In this document: positions 1-9,312 of the stretch, in pieces
How positions within the stretch are numbered: the stretch's first letter is position 1
How the letters are laid out: each line of letters opens with the position of its first letter
DNA from: CAVPCY01 sp963702525
Lineage (GTDB): Bacteria; Actinomycetota; Coriobacteriia; Anaerosomatales; PHET01
DNA: 64,000 nt
Reading direction: 5' to 3'
Assembly (NCBI GenBank): GCA_963702525.1
Contig: CAVPCY010000009.1
Coordinates: 62,001 to 126,000, forward strand
Made by a program: the position numbers and the translations under genes
Notes under the pieces: generated by a model
The model's input: the letters and a program-made list of their open reading frames with translations, nothing else
Databases searched by the model: none
Told to the model about the DNA's origin: nothing

Positions 1-718
1 GCCTCGGCGTACGGCACCTTGGCCACTGGCGGGATCCATCACAAGCCGGTAGTGATCACCTCCGTGACCAACAGCCAGGGAGAGGTGATCTTCCGAGCCA
101 AGAAGCGCGGCAAGCGAGTCGTCTCGAAGCCTGTCGCGGTGGCCGCCACGAACGTGCTGAAGGGCGTCATCACCAACGGTACGGGCACGAGGGCGCAGAT
201 CGGCAGGCCGGCGGCGGGCAAGACCGGCACCAGCCAGGACTACCGCGACGTGTGGTTCGTTGGCTACACGCCCCAACTCGTCACTGCCGATCTGGGTGGG
301 CTACCCGACGGAGCGCACCATCATCGTCAACGGCGCGCGAGCCTTTGGCGGAACCGTCGCGGCGCCTATCTGGGCCTCGTACATGCGCAAGGCGCTCAAG
401 GGCGAACCGAAGCTGCAGTTCCCCACGGCGAAGTCGCCGCGCTACACGCCGAGCAAGTTCAGCATCCCGGTAAGCAAGCCGCCCAAGCTGGTCGGACTGA
501 AGCTCGCGAAGGCGATCGGGAAGCTCGACGGCTACACCTACAAGGTCGCGTACGCATACTCCAAACGACCGAAGGGCACGGTCATCGCCCAGAAGGTGAG
601 CGGCACCAAGCTGACCCTCGTCGTCTCCAAGGGACCGGCGCCCGTCAAGGCCAAGCCCAAGCCCAAGCCCCCCAGCGGCAACACCAGTGGCACGCCGGAT
701 GCCACGAAGACCCCATAG
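1..718 (+). CDS. Penicillin-binding protein, C-terminal part (5' end outside window, frameshifted)
   Basis: Transpeptidase end of a peptidoglycan-synthesising penicillin-binding protein. Open from base 1 in frame 1, with YGTLATGGIHHKP, typical of PBP1A-like proteins, and the KTGTSQDYRDVWFVGYTP active-site KTG box. Near position 285 the frame changes (one base gained or two lost): frame 2 resumes with IWVGYPTERTIIVNG and runs to the TAG at 716-718. The tail carries a PASTA-like domain (KPPKLVGLKLAKA onwards), then a Lys/Pro linker and a Thr/Ser-rich end. The SxxK and SxN motifs and any glycosyltransferase domain lie upstream of the window, so class A or B cannot be settled. It converges with the NIF3-like gene. 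The frameshift is probably a sequence error. Confidence 0.85.
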
Positions 719-758
719 GGCGCCGCACCATCGGGCAACACGGCGCGGCCGGTTTCGC

Positions 759-1716
759 CTATGAGCGCTTGAAGCGAACCATGCCGCTGGTGCACACGAT
801 CTCGAGCGGACCGATCGCCTCGAGCTTGTCGAGGATGAGGTTCATCCCCAGCACGTCGCTCGAGATGTGGCCGGCGACCACCAGATTGAGCCCCAACTCC
901 TCGGCGCGCGTGCGGTGCTCCTCCGAGTAGTGCATGCCCACGAGCGTCCCCACGCCCGCTGCGGACAGCCTGTTGAGCGCGTCCTTCGGCCCCTCGGTGC
1001 CCCCGGTCATGTCGGCGACCATTCGGCCCGCGCGGGCCGACCCGCTCCCCTGCACGATCTGCGGACCGTAGCCCTTCTTGGCAGCGTCGCCATACTCCGG
1101 GATCTCCCTGAAGCGCTCGCACGATATCGTCCAGCGTCCGAGGGGCCCGCTCATCGAGGAACGACTGCACGAACGAGTTCACCGAGTTGTCCGCAGGCGT
1201 GTGACACGACATCGATGCGAAGCCGAGCAGCTCGGCGGCCTGGATAGCCCGGTAGTGGTTCACGGGCATGATGCGCCGCCGGATCTCGGCCGCCCGTGGG
1301 GCGATGAGGGTATCGCCGGCGGCGATGGAGACGCCCTGCGCCGCCCACAAGTCCGCCTGCATGAACATGACTTCGTGCAGGTTCGCGTAGCCCGGGCCCT
1401 CGGGGTGGTGCGCGAGGATCAGATCGATTCGCGCACCGTTCTCTCGGAGTCGATCCGCCAGCACCACCTCGGAGGTCTCCATGTCCACGCCGACAAGTAT
1501 GCCGCCGATCTCCGAGTCAGGGTCTCCCGCGCAGATGCGGGTGTCGGAGTAGGGATTGGCCAGCCTCTCCGCGTCGAAGTACGGCTTGTCTGCCTCGTCG
1601 AGCTTGTCGTACTCCTTGCGCGCCAGCTCGAGTACCTTGTCGATCTCGGCGCGCTCGCGCGCGTCAGCCTCGATCCCGGCCTCCACACAAGCGTCGTAGA
1701 TCTGCTTGAGCTTCAA
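759..1716 (-). CDS. NIF3-like (DUF34/GTP cyclohydrolase I type 2 superfamily) protein, frameshifted
   Basis: Member of the NIF3/YbgI metal-binding superfamily, whose cellular role is poorly defined. The first half has ILAHHPEGPGYAN, matching the family's AHHP metal ligands; the last half has GMHYSEEHRTRAEELG and VVAGHISSDVLGMN, matching the second ligand set. The two halves lie in different frames that join near 1110-1125. The start is a TTG at 1716 giving LKLKQIYDACVEAG; an SD-like GGAGGAG lies about 9 bases upstream, and the TTG overlaps the stop of the glycosylase gene (TTGA), implying coupled translation. At about 319 residues it is longer than a minimal NIF3, with an N-terminal helical region rich in D/E/K (residues 10-45). 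The function is unknown. Confidence 0.75.
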
Positions 1717-2392
1717 CAGTGCGTCTCCTCCCTTACCGATTGCGGGCACGAGTCACCCGGCGGTCCGGTACGACCTCGCGACACGTACGGACTGCCGATG
1801 ACGTAGTAGCGCAACTCGAGCTCGTGACCTTGCGACAGCCCGACCCTGCCTGAGGCGCCCACGTCGAGTCGTCTCGCCCCGCTCGTAATCGTACACATTG
1901 ACGCGCCCGTCGCCGAGGGCCGAGCCGTTGTCGGACAGGTCGATCCCCAGCGCGGCGGTCAGCTTGCCCGGGCCGTTGCACAGCTCGGCGTCGCGCCGGC
2001 CCGGTCGACGCATGCGCATCGACTCGATACCGATCGACGGCTCGATCGCGCGCACGAGAACCGCGCCGGCAATGCCCTGCCTCGCAGCAGACGAGGTTGA
2101 GCATGTGGTGGCAACCGTACGTGAAGTACACGTAGACTGTGCCTGCCGGGCCGTACATCACCGAGTTCCTCGCAGTGACCCCGCGGGTTGCCGCGTGAGA
2201 ACCCGGATCGTCCGCGCCCAGGTACGCTTCGGTCTCGACGATCATCCCGCCAGCCGGACCAGCGGGCGTCTGGACCGCGAGGACGCAGCCGAGCAAGATC
2301 CCGTGCGACGCATGCGGGATCTCGGAGGAAGTATCCGGGTCCGACCGAAACGAGCCCGGATGGAAGCCCGACGACACGGAATGGCGTGACAT
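1713..2392 (-). CDS. DNA-3-methyladenine glycosylase (AAG/MPG family), frameshifted
   Basis: Base-excision repair glycosylase that removes alkylated purines. Family features are VETEAYLGADDPGSHA (the catalytic-Glu region), TARNSVMYGPAGTVYVYFTYG, and in the next frame AELCNGPGKLTAALGID, then RVGLSQGHELELRYYVIGS and PYVSR in a third frame. Two frame changes, near 2050 and near 1870, are therefore needed. The stop overlaps the TTG of the NIF3-like gene. The N-terminus is uncertain: the ATG at 2392 has no clear SD and lies only 7 bases from the divergent ATG at 2400, leaving no room for promoters, so the true start may be internal. Domain order and length (about 226 residues) match the family. 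Confidence 0.82.
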
Positions 2393-2399
2393 AGCAGCG

Positions 2400-2853
2400 A
2401 TGGTACCGCATACACCCAAAGCCCCGCCCGAGGACCGGCGCAACCAAGGCGACCGGCGACGCGTGTCGCACTACCGGTTCCTTGAACAGGCGCACGGCGT
2501 TCGACCGACGACGCCGCTACCCGGTGCTGGGGTCACTCAGAGACAGCTCCTGGATGCTGCTGGCGGTGCTGATAGCAGCGAATCTGCTGTCGCTTGCCGA
2601 TGGGGTGCTGACCGCACTCGAGATACAGGCGGGCATCGCGACCGAGGGCAACCCGGTCCTCGCCCCGCTCTACGCGTCCAGCCCGTACCTCGCTGTCGCG
2701 TTCAAGGTCGTCGTGGTCGCGCTCGTGAGCATGGGAATCTGGCACCAGCGGCGATACCGCTACGTGCTGGCCGTCTCTCTGCTGGCGCTCGCCGTCTTCA
2801 CCGGCCTGCTCGCCTACCACCTGGGCAACCTGCAGGGGCTCGGCTACTTCTAG
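2400..2853 (+). CDS. Small membrane protein, DUF5658-like, probably frameshifted near 2480
   Basis: The main open frame (from 2482) codes for 123 residues with three hydrophobic segments: WMLLAVLIAANLLSLADGVL, YLAVAFKVVVVALVSMGIW and VLAVSLLALAVFTGLLAYH. The layout, with LADGVLTALEI in the first segment and EGNPVLAPL after it, matches DUF5658-type proteins of unknown function. Upstream, in a different frame from the ATG at 2400, DRRNQGDRRRVSHYRF resembles the arginine-rich N-terminus usual for this family, and NRRTAFDRRRRYPV continues it in the main frame, so I join the two with one indel near 2480. It stands alone on the plus strand, convergent with argH. Confidence 0.6.
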
Positions 2854-2862
2854 CCAGCGCGC

Positions 2863-4279
2863 CTACTCGCCCACGCTCTCGAGCCAGGCCTCGTCTGCAG
2901 CGATCGCGTCTACCTGGGCGGCCAGCTGCGCGCGGACAGCTTCGTGCCCGGTTCCGCCTGCCGACGTGCGACGTGCGACCACCTGATCGATGTCGACCGC
3001 GTCGAGCACGTCGGCCCCGAATCTGGCATCGACAGCCGCGTACTGCTCGGCAGTCATCCCCTGCAGCGTCTCTCCAGAGGTCTCGGCCTCGAGCACGAGC
3101 CGTCCGACCACCTCGTGCGCCTCGCGGAACGGCACGCCCTTGCCAACAAGGTAGTCGGCCAGATCGGTAGCGGCCATGAAGCCGCCGAGCGCGGCCTCGC
3201 GCATCCGACCCCGGTTGATCTGCAGCGTGTCGAGCATGCCGCTCATCGCCCGCAGCGAGTCGGCGGCGGTATCGATGGCGTCGAACGCCGCCTCCTTGTC
3301 CTCCTGCATGTCCTTGTTGTACGCAAGCGGAAGCGCCTTGAGCGTCACGAGCAGACCGGTGAGGTCGCCCACCACGCGGCCGGTCTTGCCGCGGACGAGT
3401 TCGGCCAGGTCCGGGTTCTTCTTCTGCGGCATGATGCTCGACCCGGTGGCGAAGTCGTCTGCGATCGTCACGAAGCCGAACTCGCCGCTCGACCACACGA
3501 CCAGCTCCTCGGCAAGGCGCGAGAGGTGCACTTGGATGACCGCGCACGCGTAGGCGAGGTCGAGCAGGAAGTCCCGGTCGCTCACCGAGTCCATCGAGTT
3601 CTCGCTCACTGCCGAGAACCCGAGCCGGCCCGCCACGTACGCGCGGTCCAGATCGAACGTCGTACCGGCGAGCGCGGCGCTGCCCAAGACAAGCACGTCA
3701 GCCGCCTCGTGAGCGTGCCGAACCCGCGTGAAGTCGCGCGTCAGCATCCATGCGTACGCCAGCACGTGGTGGCTGAAGAGCACGGGCTGCGCACGTTGCA
3801 GATGCGTGTAGCCGGGGAGGACGACGTCGAAGTGGTCCTCGGCCAACTTGACCAAGGCCCGCCGGACGCACTGAATGCGGTACGCCAGGTCGACGGCCCG
3901 GCGCTTGGCGTAGAGCCGCGTGTCCGTCGCGACCTGGTCGTTTCGGCTGCGGCCCGTGTGCAGCCGTGCGCCGGCCGGTCCGATCCGCTCGGTCAAGACG
4001 CGCTCGATCGCCATGTGCACGTCTTCGTCCGCGATCTTCCACTCGAAGTCACCCGCCTGTATCTCGCGATAGATCTCAGACAGGCCGGCTTCGATGGCAT
4101 CGGCATCCTCGGCCGAGATGATGCTCTTGCTGGGCGAGCATCCGAGCATGCGCGATGGAGCCGCGGATGTCCTCCGCCCACATGCGCTGGTCGACCGGGA
4201 GCGAGGCCCCGAACTCCTGCTGGAACCTCCCGGGCGACTTGGAGAACCTGCCGCCCCACGGTGTCTTCGCGTCAGCCAT
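2863..4279 (-). CDS. argH: Argininosuccinate lyase (frameshifted near 4130)
   Basis: Last step of arginine synthesis: cleaves argininosuccinate to arginine and fumarate in the cytosol. The fumarase/aspartase superfamily signature GSSIMPQKKNP is present around residue 280, with TGRSRNDQVATDTRL and LPGYTHLQRAQPV further upstream, as expected for ArgH. The N-terminus MADAKTPWGGRFSKSP (start ATG 4279) is in a different frame from the rest; the frames meet around 4130, where MLAQQ passes into SIISAEDADAIEAG. The reconstructed length, about 472 residues, is normal. Its start overlaps the end of the small orf upstream by 8 bases, so it is the last gene of the arg operon. The break is most likely a sequence error. 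Confidence 0.93.
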
Positions 4280-4454
4280 CCTGCTGGTCCCCTTCGCCTG
4301 GATCGGCTGCCGAGAAGCGTTCCGGAGGCTCGGCGGCGTCGGCCTTCCGGCGCCCCATCCCGTAGCCGAGAAGGAACGTGACGACCGGCGCGCCGAAGAT
4401 CAGCGCCGCGATGGCCACAACGATGAGTATCTCGAGCGGTCCGACTCCGGACAT
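4272..4454 (-). CDS. Small single-span membrane protein between argG and argH
   Basis: Sixty-residue protein starting MSGVGPLEILIVVAIAALIF; a Shine-Dalgarno-like GAGGTG lies about 8 bases before the ATG at 4454. Residues 6-34 form one long hydrophobic segment ending in GYGMGRRK, followed by an acidic tail (EPPERFSAADPGEGDQQDG). The start lies 6 bases after argG and the end overlaps argH by 8 bases, so it is translated with them. The N-terminal pattern GPLEILIVVAIAALIFG recalls the transmembrane helix of TatA/TatB, but the amphipathic helix that should follow is missing, so I do not call it TatA. Function unknown; it may be a membrane partner or merely operon filler. Confidence 0.6.
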   Translation of the reverse strand: MSGVGPLEILIVVAIAALIFGAPVVTFLLGYGMGRRKADAAEPPERFSAADPGEGDQQDG

Positions 4455-4459
4455 GCGGA

Positions 4460-5689
4460 CTACACCTCGCCTTCCTTGCCCACCTTGCGACGCTGGCGGG
4501 CCCACACCTTGACCGGCAGGCCATGCAGATCGATGAAGCCCTTCGCCGCCTTGTGGTCGAAGGTGTCGGCCGCGTCGTAGGTCGCAAGGTTGTAGTCGTA
4601 CAGCGAGTACGGACTGCGGCGACCCACCGTCACACAGCTGCCCTTGAAGAAGCGAAGGCGCACGTCTCCGGTAACGAGCTGCTGCGTCTCCTCGATGAAA
4701 CCGTCAAGAGCCTCCTTCAACGGCGAGAACCACATCCCGTTGTAGACGAGCTCCGCCCACTTCTGCTCGATGCCCAGCTTGTAGTGGAGCACCTCGCGCT
4801 CCAGGCACAGGTCTTCGAGCGCCTTGTGCGCGGTGATGAGCGTGAGCGCGCCCGGAACCTCGTAGATCTCGCGGCTCTTCACGCCGATCAGGCGGTTCTC
4901 GATCATGTCGATCCGGCCGAAGCCGTGCTTGCCGGCGAGCTCGTTCATGCGGTTGATGATCTCGTGGAAACTCATGATCTCGCCGTCGAGCGCGACCGGC
5001 ACTCCCTGCTCGAAGGACAGTTCGGCGTACTCGGGCTCGCTGCCGCACGCCTCGGTACGAGCGTCGTTGGTGAGCGTGTAGATGTCCGCGGGCGGTTCGA
5101 CCCACGGGTCCTCGAGCACGCCGCACTCGATCGCGCGACCCCACAGGTTGTCATCGATCGAGTACGGGTTGTCCTTGGTGGTGGGAACCGGGATACCTCG
5201 CTCCTCGGCCCATTCCATCTCCTGCTCGCGCGTCTTGAGCTCCCACTCGCGGACCGGTGCGACTATCTCCAGATCGGGGTCGAGCGCTGCGATGCCCACC
5301 TCGAAACGGACCTGGTCGTTGCCCTTGCCGGTGCAGCCATGGCCGATATAGCGCGCCTGGTGCCGGTGGGCCTCCTCGACCAAGTGCTTGACGATGATCG
5401 GTCGCGACATCGCCGAGAGCAGCGGGTACTTGTTCTCGTAGAGCGCGTTCGCCTTCAGGGCCTTCGAGAGGAACTCCTCGACGTACTCCTCGCGCACGTC
5501 CTTGACGATCGACTCTATCGCCCCGATGCCCAAGGCCTTCTTCCGGACGAACTCGAGGTCCTGGCGCTCTTGACCCACGTCTATCGCGAGCGCGATGACG
5601 TCGAGGTCGTGGTTCTCGGCGATCCATCTGATCGCGACCGAGGTGTCCAGTCCGCCCGAATAGGCCAGTACGCACTTCTCGCGAGCCAT
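4460..5689 (-). CDS. argG: Argininosuccinate synthase
   Basis: ATP-dependent condensation of citrulline with aspartate. Intact at 409 residues, the normal length. The PP-loop AYSGGLDTS sits at residues 9-17; GHGCTGKGNDQVRFE and the SIDDNLWGRAIECG block are the expected substrate-binding regions. The ATG at 5689 follows an AAAGG-type ribosome site. It lies 67 bases downstream of argR and 6 bases upstream of the small membrane orf, inside the arginine operon. A perfect 8-bp hairpin occupies the argR-argG gap, the only sizeable gap within the argC-H run, so argG may be expressed partly on its own. No frame disturbance. Confidence 0.97.
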   Translation of the reverse strand: MAREKCVLAYSGGLDTSVAIRWIAENHDLDVIALAIDVGQERQDLEFVRKKALGIGAIESIVKDVREEYVEEFLSKALKANALYENKYPLLSAMSRPIIVKHLVEEAHRHQARYIGHGCTGKGNDQVRFEVGIAALDPDLEIVAPVREWELKTREQEMEWAEERGIPVPTTKDNPYSIDDNLWGRAIECGVLEDPWVEPPADIYTLTNDARTEACGSEPEYAELSFEQGVPVALDGEIMSFHEIINRMNELAGKHGFGRIDMIENRLIGVKSREIYEVPGALTLITAHKALEDLCLEREVLHYKLGIEQKWAELVYNGMWFSPLKEALDGFIEETQQLVTGDVRLRFFKGSCVTVGRRSPYSLYDYNLATYDAADTFDHKAAKGFIDLHGLPVKVWARQRRKVGKEGEV

Positions 5690-5707
5690 GCGAGTCCTTT
5701 CCGTCTT

Positions 5708-5730
5708 CGCGCCCGTTCGTTTCGGGCGCG
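5708..5730 (-). other. Perfect 8-bp hairpin in the argR-argG gap
   Basis: CGCGCCCG and its exact complement CGGGCGCG are separated by 7 bases. There is no T-run on either side, so it is not a standard intrinsic terminator. Lying in the 67-base gap before argG, it could stabilise the processed mRNA or tune argG translation; this is inference. Confidence 0.4.
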
Positions 5731-5756
5731 CTTACTCCAGAACGGCGCCTCCGTAC

Positions 5757-6185
5757 TCAGGCGCCGCGGAACTTGTCGAGCGTCTCCATGAGCCGCTTGC
5801 CGGCCGGTTCGTTGTCCATGACAACAAGGATCGTGTCGTCACCCGAGACGCTGCCGAGAATACCGTCGAGCTCCGCGGCGTCGAGCGCCGCTGCCACGCC
5901 GGGTGCCGTGCCCGACTGCGCCTTGACGAGCACGAGGTTGCCGGAGCGGCCCACGCCCTTGACCAGGTCGCTCACCATCCGCTGAAGGTGCAGATCCTCG
6001 GCGAGCACGTAGACGCCTTCGGGGAGCTTGCGCAGCCCCATCTCGGTGATGTCGCGCGAGACCGTCGCCTGGGTGCAGTCGAAGCCCTCCTGCTCGAGAC
6101 GCTCGACGAGTGCGCGCTGGGTGCGCACCCGCTCGCCCCGGACAATGCGCCGAATCGCCTCCTGGCGCTCGCGTCGCTTCCTCAT
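5757..6185 (-). CDS. argR: Arginine repressor
   Basis: Hexameric arginine-dependent repressor of arginine synthesis. The N-terminal winged helix-turn-helix includes TQRALVERLEQEGFDCTQAT followed by SRDITEMGLRKL, the ArgR DNA-recognition region. The C-terminal oligomerisation/arginine-binding half has GTAPGVAAALDAAEL and ILGSVSGDDTILVV. I take the ATG at 6185 (142 residues, after an AGGCAGGA-like site) rather than the ATG at 6224, which would overlap argF; 142-150 residues is usual. It is encoded within the operon it presumably controls; matching operator sites lie upstream of argC at 11629-11667. Intact. Confidence 0.94.
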   Translation of the reverse strand: MRKRRERQEAIRRIVRGERVRTQRALVERLEQEGFDCTQATVSRDITEMGLRKLPEGVYVLAEDLHLQRMVSDLVKGVGRSGNLVLVKAQSGTAPGVAAALDAAELDGILGSVSGDDTILVVMDNEPAGKRLMETLDKFRGA

Positions 6186-6216
6186 CGGTCCGATTCCTGC
6201 CTCTCGACGATGTCGG

Positions 6217-7155
6217 TCAGCCAAGCAAGAGTGAGAGCAAGGCCTTCTGTGCGTGCAGCCGGTTCTCGGCCTCGTCGAACACGACCGAGCAGCCGTGGTC
6301 GATCACGTCGTCGGTGACCTCATCACCGCGGTGCGCGGGCAGGCAGTGCAGGAACTTGGCGTCGTCTGCCGCGCTGCCCATCAGGGAGAGGTCGACTCGG
6401 TAGGACTCGAAGACGGAGACCCGCTGGGCGTGCTCGTCTTCCTGGCCCATCGACGCCCAGGTGTCTGTTGCCACGATGTCGGCGCCAGATACGGCCTCGG
6501 CAGCATCGTTCGTGGTGGTGATGGTGGCGCCGGTGGTCTGAGCGATCGCACGAGCCTGCTCGACGATCTGCTCCTTGGCCTCGTAGCCGGGCGGAGTCGC
6601 GATCGCGACGTCCATGCCCGCGAGCGCACCACCGAGAAGGTAGGTGTGGGCCATGTTGTTGCCGTCACCCACGTACGCGAGCTTGGCGCCTTCGAGCCGG
6701 CCAAGGTGCTCGCGAATCGTGAGCAGGTCGGCGAGCCCTTGACAGGGGTGATGGTCGTCGGTGAGCGCGTTGATGATCGGCACCGAGGCGACCTCGGCCA
6801 TCTCTTCAAGCATCGACTGCTCGAAGGTGCGTATCACGATCGCGTCGACGTATCGCTCCAGCACCTTGGTGGTGTCGTAGACGGTCTCGCCACGCGAGAA
6901 CGCGCCCTCGGGGCCGGTCATCATCACGGGGTAGGCGCCGAGCCGCGAGATCGCGACCTCGAACGAGATCCGCGTCCGCATCGACGGCTTCTGCAACACG
7001 ACGGCGACCGCCTTGCCGGCAAGTGGAGCGTTGCGCTTGCCCGCCGCCCACGCGCGCTTCTGCGCCTCGGCGACGTCGAGCACGTGCGCGAGCTCGGCAG
7101 GCGAAAGGTCCGCGAGCGTGAGCAGATCGCGCCCCTTGAATACCTCGTTGTTCAC
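6217..7155 (-). CDS. argF: Ornithine carbamoyltransferase
   Basis: Makes citrulline from ornithine and carbamoyl phosphate. Intact, 312 residues. Carbamoyl-phosphate binding motif appears as SMRTR at residues 58-62 (the family usually has STRTR), followed by HPCQGLAD for the second substrate site region and HCLPAHRGDEV near the C-terminus, the ornithine-specific HCLP motif that separates it from aspartate carbamoyltransferase. GTG start at 7155 overlaps the argD stop (GTGA), so the two are translationally coupled. No other oddity beyond the Ser-Met substitution in the phosphate-binding loop. Confidence 0.95.
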   Translation of the reverse strand: MNNEVFKGRDLLTLADLSPAELAHVLDVAEAQKRAWAAGKRNAPLAGKAVAVVLQKPSMRTRISFEVAISRLGAYPVMMTGPEGAFSRGETVYDTTKVLERYVDAIVIRTFEQSMLEEMAEVASVPIINALTDDHHPCQGLADLLTIREHLGRLEGAKLAYVGDGNNMAHTYLLGGALAGMDVAIATPPGYEAKEQIVEQARAIAQTTGATITTTNDAAEAVSGADIVATDTWASMGQEDEHAQRVSVFESYRVDLSLMGSAADDAKFLHCLPAHRGDEVTDDVIDHGCSVVFDEAENRLHAQKALLSLLLG

Positions 7156-8357
7156 TTGGCAACCCCCTCGAAGACGTCCTTGAGCGTGGCAAGAAGTGTA
7201 TCAATCTCCGAAGTCCCACACACAAGAGGCGGCAAGAAACGCAAGATATCGGCTCCAATATGGTTCACAACGTATCCGCGGTCCAGCAGCGCCGCCGCCG
7301 TCTCGACGGCGACCGGCACGCCCAGGGAGCACCCCACCATCAGGCCGGCACCGCGCACATCCGTGATCATGCCGGTGCTCTGACCCAGCGCCTCGAGCCC
7401 GGCTCTCAGGTACTCGCCCATGCGAACCGAGTTCGACCCCAGTTGCTCGGCTTCGAGCGCGGCGAGCGTCGCGCGTGCCGCAGCGCACACGACCGGCCCT
7501 CCGCCGAACGTCGAGCCATGGTCTCCCACCTCGAACGCCGCCGCCACCCGATCGACCGCGATCAGCGCGCCGATCGGCATGCCGTTGGCGAGCGCCTTGG
7601 CCACCGTGACGACGTCGGGCGTGATGCCGAACGCCTGGTGGGCGAATGCGGGACCCGTCCTGAAGCAGCCCGTCTGCACCTCGTCGATCATCAGCAGCGC
7701 GTCGCGCTCGCGGCACAGCCGCTCGGCTGCCAGCAGGTACTCCGCCGACGCCGGCCACACGCCGCCCTCCCCTTGCACTACCTCGAGAAGAACCGCAGCG
7801 ACAGACTCGTCGACCGCGTCGTCCAGGGCGGCGATATCGTTGAGCGGGACGTGCACGAACCCCTCGGGCAGCGGCGCGAACGCCTGCTGCTTGGCGGGCT
7901 GGCCCGTGGCCGTGAGCGTCGCCAGCGTGCGGCCGTGAAAGGAACGCAGAGCGCTCACGACGCGAAACGCACCGGGCTTGGCTTGACCCGCCCACTTGCG
8001 GGCGAGTTTGATGGCACCCTCGTTGGCCTCCGCGCCCGAGTTGGCGAAGAAGACCCGCATGCCACCGCCCATCAGCCGTACCAGTTCGCACGCGAGCTCG
8101 GCGCGATGCTCCACGTAGTAGAGGTTGCTCACGTGCACCAGCTTGCCGGCCTGCTCGGCGATGGCCGCGGTGACCGCGGGATGGGCGTGGCCCAGGTTGA
8201 CCGCGCCGATCCCCGACACGAAGTCCAGGTACTCGGCTCCTTCGTCGTCGTAGAGGCGCATGCCCTCGCCGCGGACGAACAGCACCGGCTTGCGGGCGTA
8301 GGTCTGCATCGTGCAGGTCGAGTCGTGCCATCTGACGAGGTCCAGACGCTCGCCCAT
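7152..8357 (-). CDS. argD: Acetylornithine aminotransferase
   Basis: PLP-dependent class III aminotransferase converting N-acetylglutamate semialdehyde to N-acetylornithine. Intact at 401 residues. Family signs: FANSGAEANEGAIKLARKW for the substrate/PLP region, SFHGRTLATLTATGQ, LMIDEVQTG with the PLP-ring aspartate, and TVAKALANGMPIGA with the Schiff-base lysine. The ATG at 8357 overlaps the argB stop (ATGA) and its own stop overlaps the argF GTG. In many actinobacteria this enzyme may also serve lysine synthesis; nothing here tests that. Confidence 0.95.
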   Translation of the reverse strand: MGERLDLVRWHDSTCTMQTYARKPVLFVRGEGMRLYDDEGAEYLDFVSGIGAVNLGHAHPAVTAAIAEQAGKLVHVSNLYYVEHRAELACELVRLMGGGMRVFFANSGAEANEGAIKLARKWAGQAKPGAFRVVSALRSFHGRTLATLTATGQPAKQQAFAPLPEGFVHVPLNDIAALDDAVDESVAAVLLEVVQGEGGVWPASAEYLLAAERLCRERDALLMIDEVQTGCFRTGPAFAHQAFGITPDVVTVAKALANGMPIGALIAVDRVAAAFEVGDHGSTFGGGPVVCAAARATLAALEAEQLGSNSVRMGEYLRAGLEALGQSTGMITDVRGAGLMVGCSLGVPVAVETAAALLDRGYVVNHIGADILRFLPPLVCGTSEIDTLLATLKDVFEGVAK

Positions 8358-9235
8358 CAGGCGCCCTCCCCCACGGCCTCGAGGTCCGCCGCGATCATCG
8401 TGCCCACACCTTCGTCGGTGTACACCTCGAGAAGGAGCGCGTGCGGGACCGTACCGTTGAGGATGTGGGCCCGCCGCACCCCGCCGCGCACCGCGTGGAG
8501 ACACGCTCCGACCTTCGGGACCATCCCGCCCTCGAGCAGGTCTTCCGCGATCATCTCCTCGGCCTGCGTGGGAGTGAGCACGCTGATAAGCGACGACTTG
8601 TCCGAGAAGTCCCGGTACAGGCCGTCGACGTCGGTGAGGAAGATGCACTTCTCGGCACTCAGCGCGGCGGCGAGACGACCTGCGACGATGTCGGCGTTCA
8701 CGTTGAAGCTCCCGCCGTCATCGCCCGCCGCCACCGTGGCGACGACCGGTATGAAGCCGTCCTCGATGAGGTTGTCGAGCACCGTGGTGTCGATGTCGGT
8801 CACATCGCCGACACGGCCCAGCTTCACGTCTCTCGCGGTCGCCTGCACCATGTTGCCGTCCTCGCCCGACAGCCCCACCGCGTAGCGGCCGTGCGAGTTG
8901 ATCGCGGACACGAGTTCCTTGTTCACCTTGCCCACGAGCACCATCTTGACGATGTCCATCGCCTCCGGCGTCGTGACGCGCAAGCCGTCGTAGAACTCCA
9001 CGGGCATGCCGAGGCGATCCATGAAGCTGGTGATCTCAGGCCCGCCACCGTGCACGACCACGGGGTTCACGCCCACGAGCTTCATGAGAACGATGTCGTC
9101 GGCGACCTGGTCGCGCAGCACCGGGTCGGTCATCGCGGCGCCGCCGTACTTGATCACGACCGTCTTGCCCCAGGCGTCCTTGATCCACGGGAGCGCCTCC
9201 ATCAGCGTCGTGGCCTTGGCGAGCAGGTCCTTCAT
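8357..9235 (-). CDS. argB: Acetylglutamate kinase
   Basis: Phosphorylates N-acetylglutamate. Amino-acid kinase fold with IKYGGAAM near residue 27, VVHGGGPEI around residue 64, NVNADIVAGRLAAAL and FLTDVDGLY, all standard for ArgB. The ATG at 9235 gives MKDLLAKATTLMEALPWIKD and follows a strong CGGAGGAACG ribosome site; the longer open frame to 9301 has none. 292 residues, normal. The N-terminal helix before the kinase core is the one associated with arginine-sensitive hexameric ArgB, so feedback inhibition by arginine is plausible. Overlaps argD by 4 bases. Confidence 0.95.
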   Translation of the reverse strand: MKDLLAKATTLMEALPWIKDAWGKTVVIKYGGAAMTDPVLRDQVADDIVLMKLVGVNPVVVHGGGPEITSFMDRLGMPVEFYDGLRVTTPEAMDIVKMVLVGKVNKELVSAINSHGRYAVGLSGEDGNMVQATARDVKLGRVGDVTDIDTTVLDNLIEDGFIPVVATVAAGDDGGSFNVNADIVAGRLAAALSAEKCIFLTDVDGLYRDFSDKSSLISVLTPTQAEEMIAEDLLEGGMVPKVGACLHAVRGGVRRAHILNGTVPHALLLEVYTDEGVGTMIAADLEAVGEGA

Positions 9236-9312
9236 CGTTCCTCCGGTGGTCGGATCGCTTCGTCGGTCGTCTGGGCGAGCGATCGGGGGCACGCTCGGCA
9301 CTTCTCGGTGGT

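Noticed and set aside
538..1749. 403-residue single open frame for the NIF3-like gene
   Set aside because: Its last 170 residues have no similarity, while the matching C-terminal half of NIF3 lies in the other frame; the long frame is an indel artefact.
4272..4454. Calling the small arg-operon membrane peptide TatA
   Set aside because: The helix is similar, but the amphipathic helix and FGP-K-L-P hinge that define TatA are missing, and no tatC is near.
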